The position numbers and the translations under genes were made by a program. The notes beneath the pieces are model-generated. The model ran no database searches. It had not been told where the DNA came from and was given only the letters and a program-made list of their open reading frames with translations. From the NCBI GenBank assembly GCA_039923495.1, contig JBDTCO010000044.1, positions 1 through 32,586 on the forward strand: 32,586 nt of DNA, written 5' to 3'. The DNA comes from JBDTCO01 sp039923495 (lineage in GTDB: Bacteria > Myxococcota_A > Polyangia > Palsa-1104). This document shows, piece by piece, positions 10,435 through 19,804 of the stretch (position 1 is its first letter; every line of letters starts with the position of its first letter).

Positions 10435-11049
10435 ATGAAGGTTGTGGATGCCCGCTTTCTCGTCTCGGCCGCAGGCCCCGCGGATGGTCTCGGCTATCCC
10501 GCCGAGGGACCGCCGGAGGTGGCGTTCGTCGGCCGCTCCAACGTCGGCAAGTCGACGCTGCTCGGCGCGCTCATGCAGAGAAAGGGGCTCGTGCGCACGA
10601 GCAACGCGCCCGGTCGTACGCGCCTCATCAACTTCTTCGACGTCACGCTGCTCGACGGCGAGACCTCACGGCCGGTGCGCCTCGTCGACCTGCCCGGCTT
10701 CGGCTACGCGAAGGCGCCGAGGGCCGAGCGCGAGAAGTTCCGCGCGATCGTGCAGCACTACCTCGAGCGTCGCTCGGCGTTGAAGGTGTCGGCGCTGCTC
10801 GTCGATCTGCGCCGTGGCGTCGAGATCGACGAGACGGAGCTCAAGGCCTTTCTCGAAGGCCCCGAGCGGCGCGTCGTCGTCGTCGCCACCAAGGCCGACA
10901 AGCTCGCGAAGCACGAGCGCAAGCCGGCCTGCGAGAAGCTGCAGCGGGCCATCGGCGCGCCCGTCGTCATGGTCAGCGCCGAGACCGGTGACGGGATCGA
11001 CCAGCTGTGGAAGCGGCTGCTTGTTGCAGTCGCTCCGCCCGCCGCATAA
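10435..11049 (+). CDS. engB: Ribosome biogenesis GTP-binding protein EngB/YsxC/YihA
   Basis: EngB is an essential GTPase for large ribosomal subunit assembly. All five G motifs are visible in the 204-residue product: G1 GRSNVGKST (33-41), G2 in PGRTRLINFF, G3 DLPGFGYA, G4 TKADK and G5 SAETGDG. The length is normal for the family. The start is ATG 10435; a short near-copy of the start region (GATGAAGGT) occurs 28 bp upstream at 10406 but leads to a stop within six codons. The CDF transporter gene follows after 9 bp, so the two are likely co-transcribed. Confidence 0.96.
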   Translation: MKVVDARFLVSAAGPADGLGYPAEGPPEVAFVGRSNVGKSTLLGALMQRKGLVRTSNAPGRTRLINFFDVTLLDGETSRPVRLVDLPGFGYAKAPRAEREKFRAIVQHYLERRSALKVSALLVDLRRGVEIDETELKAFLEGPERRVVVVATKADKLAKHERKPACEKLQRAIGAPVVMVSAETGDGIDQLWKRLLVAVAPPAA

Positions 11050-11058
11050 GGTCCGCGC

Positions 11059-11985
11059 GTGGAGCACGGCAAAGAACGTGTCGTCATCGCGGCGCTTGTG
11101 GTCAACGTCGCGATCGCGATCGGCAAGTTCGTCGCTGCCTTCTTCTCGCGCTCGAGCGCGATGCTCGCCGAGGCGTGCCACTCGCTCGCCGACTCCGCCA
11201 ACCAGATCTTCCTGCTCACCGGCATGCGCAGGAGCACGCGCGAGGCCGACTCCGAGCACCCGTTCGGCTACGGCTCCGAGACCTACTTCTGGTCGTTCAT
11301 CGTCGCGCTGTGCATCTTCTGCGTGGGTGGCGGCATCAGCGTGTACGAGGGCATCGGCAAGATCGTGCACCGCCACGATCCGGGCGAAGCGCTGGGCGAT
11401 CCGCGCTGGGCGTTCGGCATGCTCGGGCTCTCCGTCGTGCTCGAGAGCGGCTCGCTCTTCCTCGCGATGCGCGAGTTCACCGAGATCCGCGCGGGTCGCA
11501 GCATCGCGCGCACGCTCAAGGAGGCGCGCGATCCCACCGTCGTCACCGTCCTGTTCGAAGACCTCGCTGCGCTGTTCGGCCTCTTCGTCGCCATCGGTGG
11601 TGTGTACCTGTCGTGGCGCACCGGCTCGCTCGTGTACGACGGCGCCGCGTCAATCGTCGTCGGCGTCGCGCTCGTCGGCGTTGCCACGGTGCTCGCGCGC
11701 GACGCGAAGGCGCTCCTCATCGGGCGCTCGGCGTCGCCGACCGATCAGGCGACCATCGCCGAGGTCGTGCGCGCGCACCCCGACGTGCTCGCGCTGGTGC
11801 ACGCGCGCACGATGCACATGGGTCCGACGGAGGTGATCCTCGCGCTCAAGGTGCAGTTCGTCCCGCACATGACCGTCGGCGCGCTCGAGGTCCGCATCAA
11901 CGAGCTCGAGGCGAAGCTGCGCGCCGCGGTTCCGACGCTGCGTCGCATCTACGTCGAGCCCGGCTTCGACGAGCGGCGCGCCTGA
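11059..11985 (+). CDS. Cation diffusion facilitator, ZnT9-like subgroup
   Basis: This inner-membrane protein of 308 residues starts at GTG 11059. Hydrophobic segments at about 8-29, 75-95, 115-135, 160-178 and 190-212 fit the CDF fold, followed by a cytoplasmic domain of about 90 residues (TIAEVVRAHPDVLALVHART). The first metal-site motif HSLAD (His41, Asp45) is intact. At the second site the usual HxxxD of zinc CDFs reads V164-LFE-D168, so the His is lost; a similar change is known in the ZnT9/SLC30A9 branch. Zinc transport is therefore not certain; the substrate may differ. It sits between engB and rimI and overlaps rimI. Confidence 0.88.
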   Translation: MEHGKERVVIAALVVNVAIAIGKFVAAFFSRSSAMLAEACHSLADSANQIFLLTGMRRSTREADSEHPFGYGSETYFWSFIVALCIFCVGGGISVYEGIGKIVHRHDPGEALGDPRWAFGMLGLSVVLESGSLFLAMREFTEIRAGRSIARTLKEARDPTVVTVLFEDLAALFGLFVAIGGVYLSWRTGSLVYDGAASIVVGVALVGVATVLARDAKALLIGRSASPTDQATIAEVVRAHPDVLALVHARTMHMGPTEVILALKVQFVPHMTVGALEVRINELEAKLRAAVPTLRRIYVEPGFDERRA

Positions 11986-12431
11986 CGCAGGAGCGCGTCG
12001 GTCGCGCCACGCTCGCCGACCTCGACGAGCTCGTTGCGCTCGAGGCCCGTGGCGCCGCGCATCCCTGGTCGCGCGAGGTCTTTGCCGAGGAGCTCGCGCG
12101 CGAGCTCGCCACCGTCGCCACCTTGCGCGAGGACGGCCGCCTCGTCGCGTTCCTCGTGTCGTGGCGCATCGGCGACGAGGTGAGCATCCTCGACGTCGTC
12201 ACCGATCCTGCGCTGCGTCGTCGAGGTCACGCGGCCAGGCTCATCGAGCACACGCTAGCCGTCGCCACGAGGCAGGACTGCGCGCGCATCCTGCTCGAGG
12301 TCCGTCGCGGCAACACCGCCGCACAGCGCCTCTACCGGAAGTACGGCTTCCGTCCGATCGGCGTGCGCGCCGGCTACTACGCGGACACGCACGAGGACGC
12401 GATCGTGATGCGCCTCGCGCTTACTTCGTGA
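11982..12431 (+). CDS. rimI: Ribosomal-protein-alanine N-acetyltransferase, apparent CTG start
   Basis: This is a GNAT-fold acetyltransferase of about 149 residues. The family features are complete: RATLADLDELVALE at the N-terminus, HPWSREVFAEEL, the acetyl-CoA loop RRRGHAARL, and NTAAQRLYRKYGF followed by GYYADTHEDAIVM. RimI acetylates the N-terminal Ala of ribosomal protein S18 in E. coli; related proteins have wider targets. No in-frame ATG, GTG or TTG lies close upstream, and the first downstream one (TTG near 12123) would delete the conserved N-terminus. The best start is CTG 11982, which overlaps the CDF stop as CTGA, the same 4-bp geometry as the GTGA overlaps elsewhere here. The 3' end overlaps the convergent PEGA gene by 11 bp. 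Confidence 0.85.
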   Translation: MTQERVGRATLADLDELVALEARGAAHPWSREVFAEELARELATVATLREDGRLVAFLVSWRIGDEVSILDVVTDPALRRRGHAARLIEHTLAVATRQDCARILLEVRRGNTAAQRLYRKYGFRPIGVRAGYYADTHEDAIVMRLALTS

Positions 12432-13254
12432 CCGGGACCACGACGAAGCCGTGTGGCGTCTGGTCGACGCGCGTGCCGTAATAGATGGCGACCCCGAGCC
12501 CGGCTGCAGCGAGCACGCCGCCGATCGGGCCCCACACGTAGGCGCGCTTGTACCAGGGCGTCTCGGCGATGCCGCGCGACAGCGTGGCGCGCACCTCGAT
12601 GGTGGAGTCGGGTGGGACGTCGATGCGCGCCTGGAACGAGACGAAGCCGGGCTTCTCGACACGCAGGCGGTAGTTGCCGGGTGCGGCGAGGTGCAGCGGA
12701 TCGGGCAGTGGCGTCTCGCCCATCTTGTTGCCGTTGACCAGAACGTTCGCGTCCCTGACGTCGCTTATCACGCGCAGCTCGCCGTATCGTAAAAAGGCGT
12801 CGGCGGGGAAGAGCTGGTGCAGCCAGTCGGTGAGCTCCTCGTCCTTGGGCTCCGAGCCCGCGGGGATCGACTCCGCGAGGCGCGAGACGGCGACGCCGCG
12901 ACGCGTGTCGACGCGCTGCAGCGCGAGCACGATGTCGCCGAGTTCGCTCACCCCGACGAGCAGCGCCTCATCGACGCCGAGGCGCTGACCGAGGCTCGCG
13001 ATGCACTTCGCCTCGCCCGCGCAGCGCGCCACGTCGGCGTCGAGCGCTGCGCCGATACGTCGCTTCGCGTCTGCCGGGTCCATGACGTCGTAGGCCGAGC
13101 TGTGCGCCAGCGCGGCGGCGATGCGCGCGCCGATGCCCGCGGCACCACGCGAGCCGGCGCGATACTCGAGCACCGCGACGCGCGTCTTGTGATCGGCCCG
13201 CGCCGTCGGGCACGCGACCGCGAGGAGAAGGAAGACGGAGAGTACGCGGCTCAC
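12421..13254 (-). CDS. PEGA-domain membrane protein
   Basis: The 277-residue protein begins with a signal peptide (hydrophobic SVFLLLAVACPTARA). An alpha/beta domain follows at about 20-150 (RVAVLEYRAGSRGAAGIGARIAAAL; CIASLGQRLGVDEALLVG), a layout seen in many myxobacterial exported proteins. A PEGA domain is at about 175-240 (VLVNGNKMGETPLPDPL; GNYRLRVEKPGFVSF). A final hydrophobic helix follows the motif WYKRAYVWGPI. GTG 13254 is chosen because it overlaps the upstream TGA as GTGA and starts the signal peptide. It is translationally coupled to the beta-propeller lipoprotein. The anchor design (YKRxYxWxPI, helix, short tail ending V-x-K) matches the TPR/PEGA protein at 8392-9165. Role unknown. 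Confidence 0.82.
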   Translation of the reverse strand: MSRVLSVFLLLAVACPTARADHKTRVAVLEYRAGSRGAAGIGARIAAALAHSSAYDVMDPADAKRRIGAALDADVARCAGEAKCIASLGQRLGVDEALLVGVSELGDIVLALQRVDTRRGVAVSRLAESIPAGSEPKDEELTDWLHQLFPADAFLRYGELRVISDVRDANVLVNGNKMGETPLPDPLHLAAPGNYRLRVEKPGFVSFQARIDVPPDSTIEVRATLSRGIAETPWYKRAYVWGPIGGVLAAAGLGVAIYYGTRVDQTPHGFVVVPVTK

Positions 13255-14864
13255 TGGCCCTCCGAGAACGCGGCTGCGAGCCCGGCTGCGCGGTCGCCAG
13301 GGCGGTTCGCGCAGGGCAGCGGAAGCTCGATCCCGAGCGCCTGGCTCTCGCAGTGCACGCACGAGCCCATCGCGTCAGCGTTCGACGTGACAATCGTCTG
13401 GGAGCGCATCGTGTACGACGCCGTCCCCGTCGACAGGTTGATGGAGTAGAGCCCGTATTCGACGATGTCGACTCCGGCCACGCATGTGAGACCCAGTAGA
13501 TCGAACGAGTTCGTCATCGAAGGTACCTCGCGGTAGCGTGCGCGAATCGCCACCACGGCGCTCGTGCCGTCGGGTGAAACGGCAAACTCCGAAGCCACGA
13601 TGGCCGTCGGTGCAAGCTCGAGGTTGGCGTTCGTCTTCATGTCGGGCGTCGAGGTGTTGGTGAGAGGGGAGCTGTAGGTCGGGAGCACGACGGGGAGTCG
13701 CGTCTGCATTGCGCCGTCGATCTGCCCGTGCATGAGGCCGAAGGTGCCTGCCACGTCGGCGTCGTTGGTGACCGCGTAGACCTGGTCGCCGAGCACGCGC
13801 ACGGCCGATGGGCAGGTTGCCGCGTAGAGCTTGGCCGGCGCGCTGCCCGACGTCGGATCGAGCACGGCGATCTGGTTGCCGACGGATTCGGCCAGCAGGA
13901 GCGCCCCACCGGGTTCAACGGCGAAGTCGGCGACGTAGCTCGGCATCCGGATGGCCGTGCCGATGATGTTGCCGACGATCGGAATGATCTGGTTGGCCGC
14001 GGGTGCGGTCAGTCCCGTGCACGGCTCGTCGCCGGATGCTTCGACGAGCACGTACAACGTCTTGCCGTCGGCCGAGAAGTGAGCCGTGCGCGGACGGCCC
14101 TGCGTGAGCGACGAGGCGGCGCCGGTCGCCATGCCTGGATCGGCGATGAGCCCGGCGACATCGGAGAACCACAGCACTCGCGAGCTCGTGGAGCCGCGCT
14201 CGATGAACGCGATGCCCGCATCGTTCGTCGCGATCGCGACACGATACGGCGTGAACGGAAGCGTCGCCGGGCCCGTCACCGCGCCCGACCCCGTATCGAC
14301 GACATAAAAGCCGTTCGTCGTGCCGAGGACCAGGTGCGTCCCGTCGCTGGTGAACGAAGCGGTCTGCGCGGTCGGCAGCTTGAGGCCCGACGCGAGGTCG
14401 GTGGAGGTCGTGGGATCGAGGAGCTGCTGGGCGGCGAGCGGCCCCATCTGGTTCGTCGCGGTGTCCTCGGGGGACGCGGCTGAGCCCACGGCAACGAGGG
14501 GCTTTCGCACCGGCGCGGTCCACGCATCGGTCTTGCCCTTCTCGACCTTGACGCCCTCGATGTGCGCCATGCCGACGAGCTGCGGACCGGCCATCACGTC
14601 GAGGCGGAGATCGCCCGACAGCGTGTACGTGAGCTCGCCGAGCGCGAGCCGACCCTTGCCGTCCTTGGACGCGCCTGCGGACACCGCGGCAACGATGGAA
14701 CCCGCCTGGGTCTTGAGCACAAAGTCGCTGACCGACAGCGAGAACGGGTCGAGCAGCGCGTTCGTCGGCGCCTGGATCACGAAGTCGACCGCGGTGGGCT
14801 TCTGGCAACCGGACAGCGCAAGCGAGAGCAGCGTGAGCGTGCGGGCGGTGTGGCGACGGTGCAC
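13251..14864 (-). CDS. Lipoprotein with beta-propeller-like repeats
   Basis: The 537-residue product starts at GTG 14864 with a clear lipoprotein signal; lipobox LSGC puts the lipid on Cys20. Residues about 25-120 form an N-terminal domain that opens AVDFVIQAPTNALLDPFSLS. From about 150 on there are repeated strands of the type SFTSDGTHLVLGTTNG, AHFSADGKTLYVLVE, DFAVEPGGALLLAES and FAVSPDGTSAVVAI, which look like WD40/NHL-type propeller blades. A few cysteines near the C-terminus (SCVHC and LPC) may form disulphides. Its stop overlaps the next gene (PEGA protein) as GTGA. It is divergent from kinase 2, 106 bp away, and may share regulation with it. Function not recognised. Confidence 0.78.
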   Translation of the reverse strand: MHRRHTARTLTLLSLALSGCQKPTAVDFVIQAPTNALLDPFSLSVSDFVLKTQAGSIVAAVSAGASKDGKGRLALGELTYTLSGDLRLDVMAGPQLVGMAHIEGVKVEKGKTDAWTAPVRKPLVAVGSAASPEDTATNQMGPLAAQQLLDPTTSTDLASGLKLPTAQTASFTSDGTHLVLGTTNGFYVVDTGSGAVTGPATLPFTPYRVAIATNDAGIAFIERGSTSSRVLWFSDVAGLIADPGMATGAASSLTQGRPRTAHFSADGKTLYVLVEASGDEPCTGLTAPAANQIIPIVGNIIGTAIRMPSYVADFAVEPGGALLLAESVGNQIAVLDPTSGSAPAKLYAATCPSAVRVLGDQVYAVTNDADVAGTFGLMHGQIDGAMQTRLPVVLPTYSSPLTNTSTPDMKTNANLELAPTAIVASEFAVSPDGTSAVVAIRARYREVPSMTNSFDLLGLTCVAGVDIVEYGLYSINLSTGTASYTMRSQTIVTSNADAMGSCVHCESQALGIELPLPCANRPGDRAAGLAAAFSEGQ

Positions 14865-14970
14865 GGCCGAGACATATCACGATCTTGCGTAGCACTCGTG
14901 GACGATCATGCCGGGCATTCCGCACACGCTTGCAAGTCGTCGATAGTTCGCGCTAACTGCGTGATGGATC

Positions 14971-16689
<1,719 letters not shown>

Positions 16690-16725
16690 GGTCGTCGCTC
16701 CGTCGATGTAAGTTTCGTCACAAGT

Positions 16726-16755
16726 TTGACCCTGTGCAGATGACGACGGTACAAT
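16726..16755 (+). promoter_or_regulatory. Sigma-70 promoter of psd, probably leaderless
   Basis: TTGACC (16726-16731), an 18-bp spacer and TACAAT (16750-16755) match the -35 and -10 consensus at five of six positions each. Transcription would start near 16761-16763, that is at the ATG of psd or just after it. No Shine-Dalgarno sequence is present. This argues against an upstream in-frame ATG at 16740 as the start. Confidence 0.7.
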
Positions 16756-16760
16756 GTCGC

Positions 16761-17639
16761 ATGGTCATGTGGGCTCGGGTACGAGACCGACTCGCGTACG
16801 ACCTTCTCCGTCTGGCACCCAAGGCCTCGTTTTCCACAGGGGTAGGTTGGATTGCCAGACGAAAGGTCCCGCGACCCCTCCGACGTGCTGTGTACTCCGG
16901 ATTCGCCGCCTACGCTGGCGCGGATCTGAGCGCGCTCGATCGCCCGATTGACGACTTCGAGCGCCTCGATGACTTCTTCACGCGCCCGCTTGCGCCCGGT
17001 GCGCGGCCGGTCGATGGCCGCACGGGCATCGTCGTCAGCCCCGTCGACGGCGTCGTCTCGGAGATGGGCATCGCCCATGACGGCCGCCTCATCCAGGCCA
17101 AGGGCCTCGACTACTCGCTCGAAGGCCTCCTCGCCGACTCGGACTGGGCTCGCGTCTTCCGGGACGGCGCCTACGCCACGCTGTACCTGGCTCCCAAGGA
17201 TTATCATCGGATCCACTCTCCGGTCGGCGGCCACGTGGTCGCACATCGGCACCTGCCGGGGGCGTTCTACCCGGTCAACCCGCTGTCCGTACGCACGGTC
17301 CCCGGCCTCTTCTCCATCAACGAGCGTGTCATCAGCTACGTCGACAGCGAAGTGGGCAAGGTCGCCGTCGTGAAGGTCGCGGCCACGGGCGTCGGCCACA
17401 TCTCGCTTTCGTACGACGAGCAGGTGCGCAGCCACTCAGGTCCGGGGGGCTCGCTCCGCAACTACGACACGCCGATCGCGGTGGGTCGCGGTCAGGAGCT
17501 CGGCATGTTTCACCTGGGCTCCACTGTCATCGTGCTCTTCGAGCCGGGGCGGGTCGAGCTCACCATCCGTCCGGGAGATGTCGTGCGAGTGGGTGCCGCC
17601 ATCGGCGGTCCGCGCACGACGCCGGCGCAGGCGAGCTGA
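16761..17639 (+). CDS. psd: Phosphatidylserine decarboxylase proenzyme
   Basis: This membrane-associated enzyme turns phosphatidylserine into phosphatidylethanolamine. The 292-residue proenzyme has the family's core motifs: DDFFTRPLAPGARP, SPVDGVVSEMG, APKDYHRIHSP, FSINERV, and the self-cleavage site LGST with Ser254 as the future pyruvoyl residue. Cleavage would give a beta chain of 253 residues and a short alpha chain. The start ATG 16761 is placed by the promoter, whose -10 box ends 5 nt upstream; ATG 16767 is also possible. It has the length of the long bacterial form. The methyltransferase gene follows after 11 bp with its own ribosome-binding site, so the two form an operon. Confidence 0.95.
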   Translation: MVMWARVRDRLAYDLLRLAPKASFSTGVGWIARRKVPRPLRRAVYSGFAAYAGADLSALDRPIDDFERLDDFFTRPLAPGARPVDGRTGIVVSPVDGVVSEMGIAHDGRLIQAKGLDYSLEGLLADSDWARVFRDGAYATLYLAPKDYHRIHSPVGGHVVAHRHLPGAFYPVNPLSVRTVPGLFSINERVISYVDSEVGKVAVVKVAATGVGHISLSYDEQVRSHSGPGGSLRNYDTPIAVGRGQELGMFHLGSTVIVLFEPGRVELTIRPGDVVRVGAAIGGPRTTPAQAS

Positions 17640-17650
17640 GCGGAGCGACG

Positions 17651-19423
17651 TTGGGAACACAGGGTACGAGCCGGGAAGACGGCGAGATCGAGTTCTCGTC
17701 CGAGGAGCTGGCAGAGATGCAGGTGGACGTGGCCGGCCGCGAGGAAGCGGCGGGTAACAAGCGCAAGAAGCGTGCGCTCCGCGTGCCGGCCGATGAAGTT
17801 CCACGTGCGCGGCTGAACACCGAGCCGGACCTCGCCGCCATCAAGGATGGGCAGGGTGGCGAGGCCGACGCCGTCGTCGATCACGCGTTTTCCAACGGCG
17901 GGCGCGCCGAGGCCTCCGTGCAGGCCAGGCGCACGTTCACGACGGGCACGCCTCCGCAGGTGACGACGCCCCCCAGGCGCGCGACGCCGCCCGCCACACC
18001 GGCGGTGGCGAAGTCAGCCCACGAAGAGAAAAAGGACGTCGAGCCCGAGCGCTCCGTGGGTGGCGGTAAGCCCGTTAACACGGAGGCAGCTCAAGCCATC
18101 GCCAAGCTGGCGCCGAACGTGCGGGCTCTCATGCGCGCGCTCGTCCCCGAGCACACGGGCCGCATCGACTCGCAGGGCGATCTCGAGCAGCTCGACTCCG
18201 CCGAGCTCGTGGCCGAGGAGCCGAAGCTCGACTCCGGTGAGCACCTCGAGCTCGAGTCCGCGATGGAGCTCGACGATCGAGAGCACACGCCGTCGCTCAT
18301 CCCTGCGGCGAACACGCTGGTCGACAACGAGTCGGCCGATGACGCTGCAGATCTCGCGCCCGACATCTCGATCGACGAGGCGCCGATCGAGATGGACGCC
18401 CCGCCTGCGGCTGGCCAGGACGAAGAAGAGGTCGCGGCCGACGACGTCACGGCCTTCGAGATCGAGGAGAAGCCCAAGGCACGCCCACCGGCGATGCCAC
18501 CCGATCTGAAGGAGCGGCAGCGCTCGGTCACGCCGCTCAGCACGCCGGCCATCAGCCCCGCGCTGTACGGCGGCAACGGTCCGCAGATCGCGCCGGCCAC
18601 GCCGCCGCTCGCGCCGCCGCCGCCGCCGCAGGGCTTGTCATCGCCGGACGAGCTGCGCCCGCGTCGCCGCAAGCGCGTGAAGCAGTGGTTCGAGGAGATC
18701 TTCGATGACGACTACCTCCGGACGCTGCCGTTCCTCTCTGCCAAGCAGACGGAGCGCGAGGCCGCGTTCGTCGCGGAATCGCTCGAGCTGAAACCGGGCT
18801 CGACGCTCCTCGACGTGGGCTGCGGCTACGGCCGTCACGCGATGGAGCTCGCGGGCCGCGGCAACCTCGTCACGGGCATCGACCTGTCACTGCCGCTACT
18901 CATCCGCGCTGCCGACGCCGCGCGGCGCATCGGCGTGGCCGTGAACTTCGTGCATGGAGACATGCGCGAGATGACGTTCGATGCGGAGTTCGATGGTGCG
19001 TACAGCCTGTTCACGTCGTTCGGCTACTTCGATGACGACACGAACCGCAAGGTCGCAGCCAACCTGCAGCGAGCGCTCAAGCCGGGTGGCCGCGTCCTCA
19101 TCGAGCTCGTCAACCGCGACTACATCACCCGCGACCTTCCGACCCGTGTGTGGTGGCAGGGTGAGGGCTGCGTCGTGCTCGAGGAGGTGGACTTCAACTA
19201 CTTCTCCTCCCGCCTCCAGGTGCAGCGCTCGATCATCTTCGAGGACGGCCGCCAGCTGGAGCAGGAGATCTCGATCCGCGCATACTCCCTGCACGAGATC
19301 GGCAAGGTGCTACACCATGCCGGCTTCCGTGTGATCGAGGTCTCGGGAGGCCTTGGCCTCCGCGGCAAGTTCTTCGGAGCGCACTCGCGCCAGCTCATCG
19401 TGCTGGCCGAGAAGAAACCGTAA
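17651..19423 (+). CDS. Class I SAM-dependent methyltransferase with long disordered acidic N-terminus
   Basis: The 590-residue product has two parts. Residues 1 to about 340 are low-complexity, rich in Glu, Asp, Ala and Pro, with no recognisable fold (acidic clusters such as LDSGEHLELESAMELDD and a proline run near 315-325). Residues about 345-590 are a Rossmann-type methyltransferase. Motif I is LLDVGCGYG (Asp388 region), then GIDLSLPLL, VHGDMREM, SLFTSFGYFDD and LKPGGRVLIELV. The TTG start at 17651 is supported by GGAG five bases upstream. The methyl acceptor is unknown. Coupling to psd makes a lipid substrate conceivable (phosphatidylethanolamine methylation), but nothing in the sequence proves it. 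Confidence 0.83.
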   Translation: MGTQGTSREDGEIEFSSEELAEMQVDVAGREEAAGNKRKKRALRVPADEVPRARLNTEPDLAAIKDGQGGEADAVVDHAFSNGGRAEASVQARRTFTTGTPPQVTTPPRRATPPATPAVAKSAHEEKKDVEPERSVGGGKPVNTEAAQAIAKLAPNVRALMRALVPEHTGRIDSQGDLEQLDSAELVAEEPKLDSGEHLELESAMELDDREHTPSLIPAANTLVDNESADDAADLAPDISIDEAPIEMDAPPAAGQDEEEVAADDVTAFEIEEKPKARPPAMPPDLKERQRSVTPLSTPAISPALYGGNGPQIAPATPPLAPPPPPQGLSSPDELRPRRRKRVKQWFEEIFDDDYLRTLPFLSAKQTEREAAFVAESLELKPGSTLLDVGCGYGRHAMELAGRGNLVTGIDLSLPLLIRAADAARRIGVAVNFVHGDMREMTFDAEFDGAYSLFTSFGYFDDDTNRKVAANLQRALKPGGRVLIELVNRDYITRDLPTRVWWQGEGCVVLEEVDFNYFSSRLQVQRSIIFEDGRQLEQEISIRAYSLHEIGKVLHHAGFRVIEVSGGLGLRGKFFGAHSRQLIVLAEKKP

Positions 19424-19428
19424 CTCCG

Positions 19429-19445
19429 GGCCTCTCGGAGAGGCC
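19429..19445 (+). terminator. Stem-loop after the methyltransferase gene
   Basis: GGCCTCTC and GAGAGGCC are perfect 8-bp arms about one base, in practice a small loop, starting 6 bp after the stop codon. GATTTCG follows, a weak T-tract. It is a plausible intrinsic terminator. Confidence 0.5.
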
Positions 19446-19804
19446 GATTTCGACATCCGCCGCGCCGTCCGCTTCCGTACTAACAGGGAGGCGGAGACGT
19501 GGCATTTCGCGCGTCTTGCGCCTTCGGGACGGCGCCTTACGTTGTCAGAAGCGCCGGTGGTAGCCCGACCGACCGACGAACGCAGGGAATAATGCGGCCC
19601 GTCGCGCTGTAAAAGCAGTAAGGCGCCTTTCTCCGACCCGCTATGCGAAATCGCGTGTGGGTGTAATTGAGGAGGGCATTGGCTGGCACCGGGGTGCGTT
19701 TCCGTGCACCCAAGCTCTGTAGCCGGAGCGGCCAACGTGGACGTGCAGTTCCGTGTCTGTCCAACTGCGTGGCCCTCCGGGCTGCGGACCTGGGGAGGTC
19801 GATC
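19446..19804 (+). promoter_or_regulatory. 359-bp leader region of the sigma factor gene
   Basis: I find no gene here. A weak promoter-like pair CCGACC (19565-19570) and AATAAT (19588-19593) is spaced 17 bp. A TGTAAT hexamer is at 19662-19667. A hairpin GGGTGC-N8-GCACCC lies at 19692-19711. GAGGAGG at 19669-19675 precedes an in-frame TTG at 19679, so a longer protein is possible, but that stretch is Arg/Cys-rich and not sigma-like. GGGGAGG sits just before the GTG at 19805. A long structured leader could mean post-transcriptional control. I see no tRNA or known riboswitch. Confidence 0.35.

Noticed and set aside
10406..10442. Repeated GATGAAGGT before and at the engB start
   Set aside because: Only 9 bp long; the upstream copy leads to a stop after a few codons. 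Likely chance.
16740..16742. ATG as psd start
   Set aside because: It lies between the -35 and -10 boxes of a strong promoter, so it would not be in the main transcript.
19446..19804. Possible tRNA or riboswitch in the sigma-factor leader
   Set aside because: No acceptor stem with T-loop GTTCRA and no known riboswitch core found; only short hairpins.
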